From: Limanda limanda
Lineage: Eukaryota; Chordata; Actinopteri; Pleuronectiformes; Pleuronectidae
Direction of reading: 5' to 3'
NCBI RefSeq assembly: GCF_963576545.1
Contig: NC_083646.1
Span: 14,115,238 to 14,179,237, forward strand
DNA: 64,000 bases
Shown piece after piece: positions 1-13,320 of this stretch. Position 1 is the first letter of the stretch; each line of letters opens with the position of its first letter. Below the pieces are notes generated by a model. It ran no database searches and was not told the origin of the DNA. It saw only the letters and a program-made list of their open reading frames with translations. A program made the position numbers and the translations under genes.

Positions 1-616
1 GCTTGTTCAGATGGATTCCTGTTACTTGGGCTCTCCCTTCCTCATCCCACATTTAACCCTCGATGACAAAACCACCTGCATCTCTCACACCTGTCCATGA
101 CTTGGTAATTTAAGGCCAAGCAGGAGGCTTTCTGCAGATTTAAACATTTTCTGATACTCTCTGCTGTTCAGATGGGAAGCAGAGGAAGAGGAGCAATAAA
201 CACAGTGAGGTGGTCGGGGCTCCTTCTCTCCCAGGAGGAAGTGTAAGTGCTTCCAGAAGAGCTTTACCATAGATCTGTGATGGAGACTCCAGTCATTTGG
301 CAAATGCTCTAACATTACAGGGGTGCAACTAAAGAAATAGAATGAACAGCAGCTCTGAGACTCCTACATGGACAAGTCTGTGATGCATCGTAGAGAAATA
401 TGACTGAAATAAATCAAAGCGAGTGGACGTTTTATTAAAAAACAAGAATGATCAGTATTCTGTTCAACTGAACCCTGTAGAGCCACATGTAAAAAAAGTG
501 AGCCATTCTAATCTGTTCTGAATCTGTTGCTTTCTTTTTCATCCAACTGTCACTTAACCCTCCCCCTCTAGAGTCGACTGCCCAGTGGTCCAGCCCAGCC
601 CACTGTGTCTGTGTGT

Positions 617-704
<88 letters not shown>

Positions 705-964
705 CATGGAGGCAGACTCTGCATCAGGAAAACAATACCATGTCCAAGTGTGAGTGAACGTAACATTTAGCCCTTTCACGTTAATGTCCGTACATGGACA
801 TAAACACTCAGTGCCCCTGGAAAAAGCATGGCAAGGTAAACCTCACAAGAACTGCTGCTGATATTACTACACAAAACACAAAAGGCACTGGATCTTGTGA
901 GATGCTTTTTTAAGAACAGTCATTTTTAAGAGGTCAATGAGAACTAGGAGAGAGAAATAATTAC
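1..964 (-). other. fhod3 intron 4 (partial), with a long GT microsatellite
   Basis: This is intronic sequence downstream of exon 4. Apart from the dinucleotide repeat at 607-703 I see no exon, RNA gene or recognisable transposon. Open frames here run through the CA/GT repeat or are chance frames. Confidence 0.7.
607..703. repeat. (GT)n microsatellite
   Basis: About 97 bases of nearly pure GT with one AT interruption near 621. It lies in fhod3 intron 4. Confidence 0.97.
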
Positions 965-1032
965 CTGAAAAATCTGCTTAAGGGAGAAGAGGGCTCGTCG
1001 TAGCTCACGTCCAGTTGAGTTGTAGAGTTTTT
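965..1032 (-). CDS. fhod3: fhod3 coding exon 4
   Basis: This 68-base exon lies between a CTCTCCCTTCACACAG acceptor (AG at 1033-1034) and a CAG|GTAATT donor (965/964). Joined to the last base of exon 3 it encodes E, then KLYNSTGRELRRALFSLKQI and FQ. This matches FHOD3 EKLYNSSGRDLRRALFSLKQIFQ at residues 113-135. It leaves in phase 0. The segment is the first armadillo-like helix pair of the FH3 domain. The next exon (expected to begin near DDKDLVHEFVVAEG) is not in the remaining 964 bases to the left. Confidence 0.95.
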
Positions 1033-1856
1033 CTGTGTGAAGGGAGAGAAAAGGAGACAATGGAGAGATGAGTTGAAATGAATAAAACTAATGTTGAGGA
1101 GAGATTTAGGATGACTGTACCTCATAAAAAAAGTGCATAGCTATTAGTGTTTTAATGAATCATTCTCATCACATGTTTCTCCTTCAAATTCACTTGGTGA
1201 TCTGCAATTATCCAGACTAGCTCAATAAGTAAATGATCCTACAAGAGGAACAGTGAAAGAACAGTAGGAGAAACTCAGAGCACATCTGCAGAGAATTAGC
1301 AAACAGAGGATGTATTTCTGCTGACAACGTCAGATCTGTAGTTTACCATAGTCATTGAGGAACCTTTAAGCCAATAGCCACCACAACGGCTGTGATACAC
1401 TATACACCCATTAGTCAGTTCTCCACAGAGAGATATAGGAGGGGACGAGGCGGAATATAGATGCTTGTGATGGAGGTAAAACATTTCCTGCAACTGCTTG
1501 ACAATCTTTTACCCTACATGCAGTTGCTCGAGTCTGCCAAGGAGGGGCAGCATTGAGCACAATCTCGGTAGCTCACTCGTCACTGCTGACTCTGTCTCTG
1601 ACTCAGCAAAACCCACTGCTGCAGATACAGCCACATACAGCAACACTCCAGTGCAATGCAGAGGACACAGAGTTCAGTATAGCCACTCTCTGTGTTACGC
1701 CCTTTATTTAGATTCTAAATAGATTTTTTTGTATTGGACTGATACTTTATTACTTGGAGGCTGATATGGAAGAACACAATGAGACAGTTTGTTTCTCAGG
1801 ACCTTTCTTTTTCTCCCCTCACTTTCTTATTACTATGTTTAGTGTTATGCATCTGC

Positions 1857-2060
1857 CTGCCTGTCTGCCTGCCTACCTACCTACCTACCTACCTACCTAC
1901 CGACCAACCGACTGACCGACCTACCTTCCTTCCTACCTACCTACCTACCTACCTACCTACCTACCTACCTACCTACCTACCTACCTACCTACCTACCCAC
2001 CTTCCTACTGACCTAGCAACTGACCAACCGACCGACTGACTGACAGACCTACCTACCTAC
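1857..2060. repeat. (CTAC)n / CTGC / CGAC tetranucleotide array
   Basis: About 200 bases of four-base units, mainly CTAC, with blocks of CTGC, CTTC and CGAC/CTGAC variants at both ends and in the middle. It gives a false open frame of repeated Leu-Pro-Thr-Tyr on the plus strand. Confidence 0.95.
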
Positions 2061-3303
2061 ATTTAAAAAAAAGAAGAACTAAACTAAAAGAAAAATCTAA
2101 ATTGATAGAGATTAATGTTGATTAGGTAACTCATGAATCAGGATATTAGGTCTTTCTTTCTTTCTTTCTCTCCATCTCACTACATTAAGACGTGACTACA
2201 ACTTTGCAGTGTGTAGCAGCTGTTAAAATCCTCTCCAGATGGGAAGGGAAATGATTTATCACTTTTGGTGCATGAGTGTGCATGAGTTACAACTTTTACA
2301 CCCAAACATGCAATTGAGAGAAACCAACAGGCAGCCACACAGAGGTGCATATTGCCTTGAGTACACCCTTCATGCACACAAGAGCACACATTTGTGCCCA
2401 TGAACTCCTTGTCTTTACAAACAGCTGCTGCTACTTCTATTTAGAAGTGTGAGAAACACACACTGATGAGTGCGTTCGCTTGGGATTCAGAGCAACAAGC
2501 CTCTATTCATTATTGTTGTTGGCGTCCTCCTCCTCAGCCATTCAGTAAATCCCCTCAGCTGATGAACTGAGAGACAGATGGAGAGAGGGAGAGAAACAGA
2601 GAGTATGTTGCTAATTCTGTGGACACGCACACGCAATACTTCTAGACACCGGAACTTGGGGACACACAACCTTTTTGACACAACACACTTCAAACTTCAC
2701 ACACACTGACAGCTGGTATACGTGGGCCAAGTGAGACAACAATCCTCCCACTTTGTAGAAATCCAACATGTTTGTTTTATTATTTTTTGAAAGCACAGAG
2801 TCTAAGTGTGAAAGGGCAAGAGAGTGACACAGCAAAGGGCCCAGTCCGAAAATCAAAATCAAAATTCTTAATGAAAAGACTCTCACTGAAAACCTGTCAA
2901 CAAGCTAGATATAAGGTTGTGTTTTCATATGGTAAACAAACAATATTTAACTTTGGCCACTAGAGGTCTCTTGGTCAAAACAACAACAAAAAGCAGCTGA
3001 ATAAAAGCAACAGAACACTCAGCAAACGGCAATAAATAATCATTATCCATTATCAGTGGCCATATATATGAATAAAAACACAGGTTAAAGTCAAAAATAT
3101 AAACAACATAGTCCTTTTTGGAGATATCTTCGAAGAATTGTTAATTACTATATCTTTAAATTTGAGTCAAACTTTGGGTTACATTTTTCCAGGACATGTT
3201 ATTGCAGGGAAAGGACGTCCACAGCAGTGTCACACTACACATTCATATTATTGGTGTAATCCATTCTGCTACAGACCAACACAACACTGGAGATGCATCT
3301 GTG

Positions 3304-3306
<3 letters not shown>

Positions 3307-3338
<32 letters not shown>
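3307..3338. repeat. (CA)n microsatellite
   Basis: About 16 uninterrupted CA units. Confidence 0.95.
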
Positions 3339-3339
<1 letters not shown>

Positions 3340-4554
3340 CTTGGGACTGAGCCATATGTGGTCAACTGGCTCAGATTTGATGATGTTGCCTGCTGAAATC
3401 AAACACCTCACATTCCAGTTACAACAGGGTTCCTTATCTATAGGAGATGTCTCGTTTCTAATTTATTACTCTGGTGGTATTTGGTATGAGTGAAGCGCAG
3501 CTTTATATGTTCTGTGCACTCAGCGCCGTACATGGTTCAGACACATGACGAGTAGATGAGTGTTGGTCTTTTATGGAATAGTACCGGTAAGTCACTGGCA
3601 CCCACATCCTCAAGGAATAAATCTCAACAAGTCCAGAGGTATTAGGAGGGGAAGCTGCACGATATTGGTGATTTATGCCTTTATAAATAACAGGAAGGAG
3701 CTGTGACTGGGACTTTTTTCGGTTGGGCCCCCCCACTGCGGAACTCCCAGCTTGAGCAAATCACGGTTGCCAAAGTCGACTTCTCCAAACAGAAACATTT
3801 TTGTAGATAGCTATATAACATTTACTCTTTCTTAAACTTCCAATTCTATCATCATCACTGTGTGTGATTAAGCACTTTGTAAATTCCGTACTACTGATAA
3901 AAAGTATATATAAATTATTTCTCATCATAACATTCAGTTTCTTGGCTGGAAAATGTAGAAAACAACTAAATAACGGTATACAGTCTCACACTTAGAGTGC
4001 TTTGATTCCTCTGTATTTGTCATTTTTTATGCATCTAAAATAAATTCCTTGGACATCGCGTTTATATATCTTTAATAGTTTAGTTTGGGGTCTATGTAGC
4101 TGACATAAACCAAAAGCCATTTCCATGATTCTGGATTGGACAAATGAAGGGCTCAGTCACCAAGGAACCAAAGCTTTTTAAGTGCTGGACCCTCTTCTCT
4201 GGCCGCACGGCTCCGTGGTCAGGAAGTTGACTCAGACTTTAGATTAGAGATCTCAAAACAGACAAATCTCTCAGATCACTGGAGCGGATACACAGATGGG
4301 AGATACTCTGAGTTACTCATCACACCTTCACCATAAGAAAAGCAAACTTGATTTGTGCTGCTACTTTAACACAATTCTTGAATGAGCGTTCACTTTTTCC
4401 TTTAAACTGAGCGTCCTCACGAACACTAGATGTTTATCAGGCAACAGATAAATTGTACCCAGCAGTGCTCAGTGATAGTTCTGTGTAATTCCCAGCAGAG
4501 CAGCACAACAACAATGCATCCAGGATTTAAATAAATCTCATCCGCATGTTTTGT

Positions 4555-4920
4555 GTGTGTTTGTGTGCATATAATAGACTGTATATGAAGAGTGATGGAC
4601 GACATTTCTCCTGCTATCCTTAAATTAATCCAAACATTCCCAGATCTGTTAGTTGCCCTTTTGCGTCTGTGCAGCAAAAATCAGGGACACTCAAACAATC
4701 AAAAGACAGTCTCAGCTGTCTATCATGACGTTTCACCAAATTAAAGAAACAAAATGTACTTTGACTTTTTAGTTTGGTCCTTGTCCCATCCACTAACATG
4801 GAGAAAGCCTGGTTTATGACGTATAGTGCAGCCAGCCACCAGGTGGTGATCAAGATTTTTTGGATTCACATTTTTTTGGGAGCCTGCATATTGTCCATTA
4901 TATACAGTCTATGCTGCAAG
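4555..4920. repeat. Inverted-repeat dispersed element, copy 1
   Basis: The segment starts with GCATATAATAGACTGTATATG and ends with an inverted version, CCATTATATACAGTCTATGC. Near 4,770-4,850 it contains a stretch (CCATCCACTAACATGGAGAA and what follows) that recurs in diverged form near 44,520-44,600. Inverted ends with a short unrelated interior suggest a MITE-like or composite repeat common in fish. I do not know its family name. Confidence 0.5.
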
Positions 4921-7204
4921 TATGTGTCAATCAGCAATCACATGGCAGAGAAACTCCTCCACGCAGACTCAGTTTTACTGCCATTCTTAAAGAGCTCCTC
5001 TGCTTAGCTTTGCAGTATGGACCAACAGAAAGTTATTCCTCTAAATGAAGCCCATCTGCAGGAACACAAAGTTCCTTCCCTCTCCCAGTCCGTGGTCCAC
5101 ACACCGTTGCACCTCCCTCTAATGAGAAATATCTCAGTGGAGATTAGTTCTATACCATTTGGCACAGATATGCACCCAAAATCGGCCTTCTGCATTTTCC
5201 CTATTTAGGAAAAGAGCCCAGGCACTTATTTATTGAGAGGAAATGCTTGTGAACCCCAACTCTCAAAATCACGTTCACCTGAAACCCTCAAAACCACCTG
5301 AAACTTCAAACTCAATAGCTCACTACATTTGTCATGGATTCGATGTTGGGCCAAAGCAAACCCAGGACTAGAAGAACAAAGGAAGGTATGAAGGATAAAG
5401 TTTAGGCACCGCAAAACATGATCCAGCTAAAGTAACAACACGAACAGTTTGCAGCAGCTAAGTTAATTCAATATACTCTTTTAATGTCGATTGAGGCGTC
5501 ACATCATGTTGTCGGTTTCTCCTCTTACCAAAAAAGACACGGCAGCCTTAAAATCAAAAGAATGCAGGAGTGCATCTAAGGACAAGCAGCCCATTTTTTT
5601 TTCCATTCCACATTCAAGGCTTTTACTGACAAGTACCTGACAGTGGAATGACTCAACAGAGGGAAAGTGTTTCTTTGATGGCTCGTATTGATGTGCCACA
5701 GAGAGCAGCTGTTTTCTCCTCTTAAAATTGCGATACACGATCACGTTTTCTCAGCTGGAACAGCTACGGGGATGTAATGCTCTCATAATTATAACAATCA
5801 TAAAAGTACTCATGGAATTTCTATAATCATCAGGAATGTGCTCTAATGCCAGGAGTAAAAGAGAGCGAAGAAAAACCCGCTGTGGGTCCTGAAAACATTC
5901 AGACGTGACAGGACCTCATGGACGGTTGTGCGACTGCTAAGAAGACAACTTTTAAAAGCAAATCGGTTTTGTGCTGCTTCAGACACCTTCTGATTGTCAG
6001 TGTCAGTGCCAGCACATTCCGGTAATGTGAAGCCTGTTCGAGTCATGGGTGGCTTTTTTATTTATCTCCACATGCCAATCTCAACCTGAGACCAGTCCCT
6101 GCCACTCAACGCTGGACAGCTACCAAATATTGGTTTCCAGCACTAACCTCGCTCATTTTCCTGCAGACAAACATATCCGCGATGCTCGGTTAATCTTCTG
6201 TTTCCATTATTTCCAGAAAGAGCTATAAAATGAAAGGGATGACTACCGCTGCTCATGCTTCGTGCAGCTGGCGGAACACATAAACCACATCCAAAGCACA
6301 GCCAGGAAACCCACAAAGACCCCACCGGGCAGGACAACCCCGCACACACAGCTGTACATAAAACTGGGTCTGCTTTCGGTAGCTCAAACAAGGAGGATCC
6401 CTGCATCATACTGGTGATTGTATATGAAGCATCCTTACGATTCAGGATTGGAATCAACAGCAGAGAATCTGAGGTTGAGGAGGAAACACAACGAATGAGA
6501 CTATGGAACATTCGCTACAGCAAAAATAATGATTATTTCCAAAATAGCTGCGAGGCATAAATGTGGCTGTGCTCTGTCTGTGCTGCACCTTTCCTCATCA
6601 CTATCTGTCACGCCCACCACATCAAGGTACTGATATTGAAGTTAAGTAGGTCAGCGGTGAAAAAAGTCGTCAGTCTGTCATCACCCACTTTGCCAGTCTT
6701 TGCATGTGGTCTGTTGCTATCGCTGTGGCAACTGGCAAACTAACGTGGGCAGTAGAGGAGACTTTATCAGGCCCACAAGCATGGTTGAAGCATCGCGAGT
6801 CACGACAAACAAACTTTACAACCTGGGAAAAACTTAAATGAGGTGCAGGACCGACAGGAGCAGCATCGCACTAGTATCTGCAAGCAGAATAAATATTGGC
6901 AGAGCACGAGTGGGTTGAAGATTGTCAGCTTAAATACACAATATACACAATATATTTACCCAAGCCTTATATACAGTACTGCAAGCACGATACAGTAAGT
7001 AGAGTTCCTAACATGTTATGTGTGGCAGCATAACTGGTCCTGCTGCTTTTGCAACTTCATTAATCAGATGGCAGAAGATGGATTGTTGTTGCTCGTGTGC
7101 AGCCTGGCGGAAATGCCAAGTTCTGCGGCCACATTTGCAAATATCCGGAGAAAATTCTCAGAAAGATTTCAACTAAGCCTCAAATTTTCTGGTGAGGGCT
7201 ATAC

Positions 7205-7435
7205 CAGTGTTTAGCGCGTCTCCTAAGAGCAAGAAGGTTCTTGGTTTGATGCTGAGTTTGGCCGGGGCCTTTCTGTGGAGTTTGTATGTTCTGTGAATGG
7301 TTGTTTGTCTCTATATGTTCAGCCTGTAAAACGCTGGCACCCTGTGTAGGGTGTAGACTGCCACTTGCCCAATGTCAACTGGGATTGGCTCCTGACCCTC
7401 AAAAGGATAAGCAGACAATAGATGGATGGATGATA
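7205..7435 (+). repeat. Dispersed tRNA/SINE-like fish repeat
   Basis: The segment has a tRNA B-box-like region (GGTTCTTGGTTTGATGC), then GGCCGGGGCCTTTCTGTGGAG, CTGGCACCCTGTGTAGGGTG, CCAATGTCAACTGGGATTGG, and ends in a GATG tail. This word order is that of a very common fish interspersed repeat. The copy is diverged and internally shortened. It has no coding content. Confidence 0.55.
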
Positions 7436-10400
7436 TACCAGTTATTTAAATCAAAAATAAAAGTCAAATCGTAAATACCTAAATAATGCAATTTTCTTGT
7501 CTCATAAAAGTCCTCCTTTCTCTTTCGAAGAACTTCTATCTTGATTCGGACCTAGTCTTAACTGTGATTGGGAGTGCTTCATCATTTTAAGAATTTTTTT
7601 TCAAGACTTTCTTTATACTTTCATCACCTTGAGAAACTGTTTGTAAAATGAAGCTTTGTGACTACGGCCCCTGGTCTGGTCAGAGCTGGACCTTGAGAGT
7701 GGACTTCATCCCCGAGCCAGTGCCCTGCCCATGTCTGCATTTAGCTGTGTCCTAAAGCGGTCCGACGCTGCTCTGCTGGACAGTGAAGGCCACAGAGTCT
7801 GTGAGAGGTACCGGTGGTCAGACTGAGGTCAGGCAAACTGTAGCCAACTGGGAGAGCACGGTGTCGTGTGAGCCAGCGCTGCCACATCACTGCCTGCCAT
7901 GTGTAAGGATGGAGGGACCCAACTTTTCATTTTCATGAGAAACCCTTGAGTTTACAGTATGCATAATGGCCTTTTGCACGCAGTCAGGAAACGGCAGCAA
8001 ACTAACATCGACGGAGTTTCCTTCTCATTTTTTCCCCCCTGTCTTCTTTCTTGCCCTGTTAGGGAAAGCTCCTGTTTAAACATTTATGAAGAGTAAACAC
8101 GAGTAATTAAGGTGAGAGACCTCCCAACATGTGCGTCGGCTTGTAACATGCTACTTTATGGACTGGGCTTTTTCTTTTTGCTCTTTTTATCCCCTTCTCC
8201 CTGAACAAAAAAAGGGGTGAAGGATGGGTCAATAAAAGCAGCTTATAGCACTCAGGTGGAAATCATTAAGCGGGAATGCAGGTAAGAATGAGATCACTTT
8301 CAACATGTTTGGGTTTTGAGTGCAACCAAACGGTGGATCAAGACAATTATGTGGAAAATGTGAGTGGGCGTGTGCATGAGCCCGCAGCACACATGCAAGG
8401 ATACGCACACGCTGCACACTGGCCCGGTCTGCAAAGTGCACGGAGGAATACAGACATTAATTAATTTGTTCCTGTTGCCTGGAGTTTATTCAAATGCTTT
8501 GGAAGTCGTGATGGAAGACACATGGAGATTATGGTTTAGATTAGAGAAAACCGAGATGGAGGCCACACAGAGTGAAGAAGCCTCTGTCATTGGGAGCAGG
8601 GCCCACAGGAAGGCAAGGACCCACAGGGCGTGAATGTCTCTAAGCAGACACTCATCCAAGGCATGGGACGGGAAGAGAATCACCAAAACAGCTCGTAAAT
8701 CTGGGATTAATCTAGAGATGAGAAAAACAGTTAACCTGCAGTGTAGGACTAAGTCAGATGTGCTGCCTTTGTGTGTGTGTGTGTGTGTTTTGCCGTCTTC
8801 GACACAGATACCTGCTTCATGAAGAGCTTTAACAAAAACGTTTGTGGTAAAGCATGCTTGGACTATGTTCTTACGTTACTGGCCGTGTAAGGAACATGCA
8901 AATAAACCACGCTAACTCATTCTGATTTGATTTCCTTCACGGATGTTATACCTGGACTTCCTCTACACATCGTGTCTCACGGGAGCAGCGAGGAGATCAG
9001 GTTTCTGGCCTGTGACACTCGATCCTGGCGGAGGCATTCGATAACAAGGCATACCAAGCTCCAATAAACACAAAACCTGGCCCCCAGAGTTCAACGGCGC
9101 TCATTGTCCCCCGATGGAAAGAGGGGTGGGTGGGGGTTGTTGTGTTTATTGATGTGTTTACACTGGACATTCAGTAAAAGTTTATGTTTTTGTTGCAATC
9201 ATTCCTCCCAGCTTTGGGTGGTTAAGTATTTCGGGGGCACCATCCCACTGTTTAGCCTCGTGCACCCTTTTATTATTCCGGAGAGATTTAACATGTTGAG
9301 CCGAGCACTTAAAGGACAGGCTAATTATCTCCTTGTAAGTTTCTTCAATAAACTCTGCGTTAAACCAGCCATCAAGATGGTATCTGACTCCGTCAAAGAG
9401 AAACAGTCGAGGAAAGCGAAAGGTGGAATCTGCAGAATTCCAGATGAGGAGAGAGTCATGACAGCGAGGCCAATGTGAGGACAGACAAATCTTTCATTAG
9501 TGCCTGCCTGTCTAATGAGTCATTCCTTAGCTACCAGGTGGGGTGACCCCTCACCGCATCCCCCCAGTAAATAGCCTGCCTTTCTTCCCTCTGCTTTTTT
9601 GTAGCCATTGCCCCCCTTTCACCTCCTCAGCAGGGTTTCCTCACGTTCGCCACCACTGACACAGATACGTAGTGGAGTGGAGAGCAGACTGAAGGCATGT
9701 TCTCATTCAGCAGACCAGACAAAGGCCTGACACAGATATAAACAAGGGGGTCAACAGACTGAAGTCGGTCTAGTTGAGGTGGTGGTCACAAAATCTGCCG
9801 TAATGCAGTCACAGTGTGTGTGTGAGGGTATACAAATATCACGGTTCGGTAATTTCCTTGGGTTTTTAGGTCATGTTTGGGGATGCTCCTGGTACAGCGA
9901 AAACAAGAAATACACAACATTAAATACAATATAAAACACTAGTTTACTTAACAGACAATGGGTGTCATTATCATCATTGCTGGCTGCAAATCCCAAAATT
10001 CATCATGGGGCTCGATTATTTTCAGCATGTGTTGAAAAGCGTGTGGGTACCCGACCGGGTTCAGATGGGTTCGGAGGGAAATTTCAAAATGATATTCAGG
10101 TTCAGTCATGTTAGGCTTTCAACTTGGATTTTTTACAATGCACATGTCTGTAATTGGGGCAAACATCGGGTTTGGAAACAAAATGAAGCTGGTTCCTAGT
10201 GTTATGTCTGTGACTTTGTTGATGAATGCCCATGTAGTACTCTGTTTATAAAACTTAAACTCTGAGTTGGACGAAGGTTTGGTCAAAGCCGTTCCCCATA
10301 TGCTGCTTGGCAGCTGCTGCAGCCAAACAGCTTTTCTGTCTTTAGTGAAAACCAGCCGAGTGGATATAGATGCAAGACCAGATCCTTAAAATGAGATCTG

Positions 10401-11029
10401 AAACTCAGTCCTTATATTCCCTTACTATCACATGTGTGCACACATGCTGTAGTTCTGCTTTGTATCTTTTTATCCATAAAAGACAGCTCCACAAAGCCAA
10501 GTGCTCTTCTCAATTTAGACTTCATTATCCCCAAAATCCAAATAGTTTCATTTCATGTTAAACAATTCAATGAGTTTTCAAAAAGCTCTTTTCTCTCTTA
10601 AGTTGGAGTTGGAAAATATTGTCAACAATGACCTCAGTGACTTTCCACCTAACCTACTTCACTCCTCCTCCTCCTCACTCCCCTTGGCTCCGTCTCTACC
10701 TCTGACTTTCTCCGCTCCCTCCTCTTCTCAACAACCTGACATGTGGGGAAATGCACGAGTGCAAACTCTGTCCAATAAACACAGTTGTGCTGAGACCACA
10801 TCTATTTTAGACTCAGCTCTTGGAATAGGAAGCAGACCGATGTGGACCCACACACAGCTGTGACAGTACACCGTCTCGTTTCCATTCTGGCCAGGCTGTG
10901 ACCGTACTTAATGGAAACGAGATGCGGAAAAAGCTCGTCCATCGCTCACAGTCTTTCTGTCAAAACATCTGATTTGTGCCCAAACGGGACCAATTGCTGT
11001 CTCCCTCCATTTCCTTCTTTTTACCCTCA

Positions 11030-11330
11030 CCTGGAGGTTATGTTTTGTTTGTTTGTCAGCAGAATTACTCAACAACTACAGGATGAATTTCCACCAAACT
11101 TGGTGGAAGGATGAAACCGGGCCAAGACAGAAGGCATAGAGTTTTGACTTGGATCCAGATTTATTTATTTTTACTTTCTTAACAGTTTCTCAAAGAGAAA
11201 TACATGGATCTTGATTTAAGTGTTACCATCGCTGTTTGTTTGTCTGTCAGCAGGGTTACTCAAAAACTGCTACTAATTTCTCTGAGCTCTTTTGAAGAGG
11301 AGTGATAATTTCTTTAACATGGCGAGATAG
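11030..11330 (+). repeat. Fish dispersed repeat (CCACCAAACTTGGTGGAAGG family), copy 1
   Basis: It carries the family words GTTTGTTTGTCAGCAGAATTAC, TTCCACCAAACTTGGTGGAAG, GATCCAGATTTATT and CAAAGAGAAATACATGGATC. The head word recurs at about 11,234. The same words occur at 23.3-23.9 kb on this strand and inverted at 37.8-38.1 kb. It is non-coding and the family name is not known to me. Confidence 0.6.
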
Positions 11331-13286
11331 GTCTTTAGCCTTGCAGAGCGCCCTTCTTCAAAATGTGTTTCCTCCTGTTGACTCTATAGAAGAGGGAGAC
11401 CTTTGGCACCCGTCTGTCAGTGGTTTGGATGAGGGCACAATCTAGTTAACCTGACGTCCAGACTAATAGGAGCAGCCCCCTGTCATCAGTGTTGCTCTCA
11501 ATCCATAATGACCCCAGGTAATTACTTCCACCAGTCAGATTGACACGTAAAAACACATTTGACAGGAAGATAGGAGAATCTGCGCTATTGAAACCTCCCC
11601 TCTAAAAAACTATGTATTTCCAAATTTGAGGATTTGGGGGTTTTAATACGTTGCTCTGGAGGTATGTCCCAAATCTTACAAGGGAAACAAGCAACATATG
11701 AAAATGTATTCTATTCCTCTGGGTTCAAAGTAAAACAAAGCCTGGGCCCGAAACAGAGCCTGTAGAAGAAATGCTACAAAGTTTTCCAGAATGAGGAAAA
11801 CAAAGACTCTTAATGTAGCAGAGGTTTGTGTGGACAGGTAAGTACTCTAGACAGAAACAACAGCAACACCCGGCTCTCACTCTCTCACATTCTGTGTAAC
11901 ATCTCCAAACACGACTCATTTCTTGGCTCTGAGAGCTTTTATACCATTGCGTTTGATCCAGCTCCACAATCAGACTGGCACAGATGTTGCCTACAGTACG
12001 ACCATCAAACAAGCTAGAGCATGAGTTTGCCTTGTGTGTATGTGTGTGTGTGTGTGTAATCTTTCCCGTTAGAATCTTGCCTTCAAAGATTTTACAGTCA
12101 AATGATTTCTAAATCAGGGAGGATGTGCAAGGGGGAAGGAATTTTATCTGTCAAGCTTTAATAGGTGTTGGTGGACATAAAATGGAGCACAGACCCTGCG
12201 GTGATTGGAGATCATCAACATCCCGATAACGTGACTGCCCTGTCATGTTGTCCCTTGGCACAGGCTTTGCTATGCCACGCTGGCTACGACCTGTGATCTG
12301 ACTGCTGACAGGTGGCAGAGCGTGGGAAAGGGTAGAGTCAGCACTTCTATTGACTACCAAAGATGCAAAGATATGATGGAAAGCCAATGGGAATGCTGTA
12401 ATTAGACACATGCAATATATACGCTTGTGGTGCAGACTTAGATTCAACACTGTCAATATAGAAGATAAGGATCAGTCCAACACTTGGTCAAATGCACTAA
12501 AACCGAACATTTCTTACGCTTCAGAGGCGACAGTTTCAACCTGAATCCTTAATTATCTCTATTGTTGAGGAAGTGTTTTGTTTGGATAGACACGTCTTTA
12601 TTCTGAGGTGCCACTGAAATGAATATAATCCTCGCTTGGCACTGACAGACAAGGGACTCAAAGGACTCGCTTGTCCTCTGGGGAAAACACGTTTGCCCGA
12701 CTGGAACAAACTCACAATCAACATGACGGAGTGCTTTCTCTTCAAACATCCTACTTAACCAGGACAAATGACTCATGTGTTCACTGTTCTATTCCTCATG
12801 AGGTTTCACACCCATGTCAGTGCCAGCTGATAAAGAATAAATATTTGCTTGGCAAAGCAAGTGAGTACAATCAACGAAAGAGTATTGGCATAATAAATGT
12901 TGTTTTTGTTTTAATGTGGGCCTTAACTTAACCTTTGTTGGCTTGCTAAAGTACAAACTGGGATTGCACACATGCACTGTTGCTCAATATACTCATAAAA
13001 ATGTCAACTGTAATTTAATTCTCCACAATAAAGTCCACATTTGACCAAATCACAAAACATGTTCGCCGTTTTTTCTTGTTGTTATTCCAGCGTGCCATCC
13101 TCCCTGTCACCTTGTTGGGAAGGGTCAGGTATCATTATTCTCCACTGTCATTGGGCCTCATTGCACCCCTGACATATGTGGACTGGTGTGAACAAATAGG
13201 GTGATACAGTACCCGCGATCACTGTACCACATCGAGCTTGTCTCTGAGAGGAAAGGTAACTGCAGCTCAAATCCATCAAACTTAAA

Positions 13287-13320
13287 CACACACACACACA
13301 CACACATACACACACACACA
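13287..13320. repeat. (CA)n microsatellite
   Basis: About 17 CA units with one TA interruption. Confidence 0.9.

Noticed and set aside
435..779. Open frames on both strands through the GT repeat
   Set aside because: They are His-Thr or Cys-Val repeats produced by the dinucleotide run, with no domain or splice context. The same applies to the frames at 3138-3493, 13282-13518, 27772-28025 and 41791-42015.
1..964. fhod3 exon 5
   Set aside because: I looked for the expected next residues on the minus strand and found no match or suitable splice pair, so it must lie left of the window.
1857..2060. Regularly repeated units resembling a CRISPR-like array
   Set aside because: The units are four bases long and contiguous without spacers. 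It is a eukaryotic tetranucleotide satellite.
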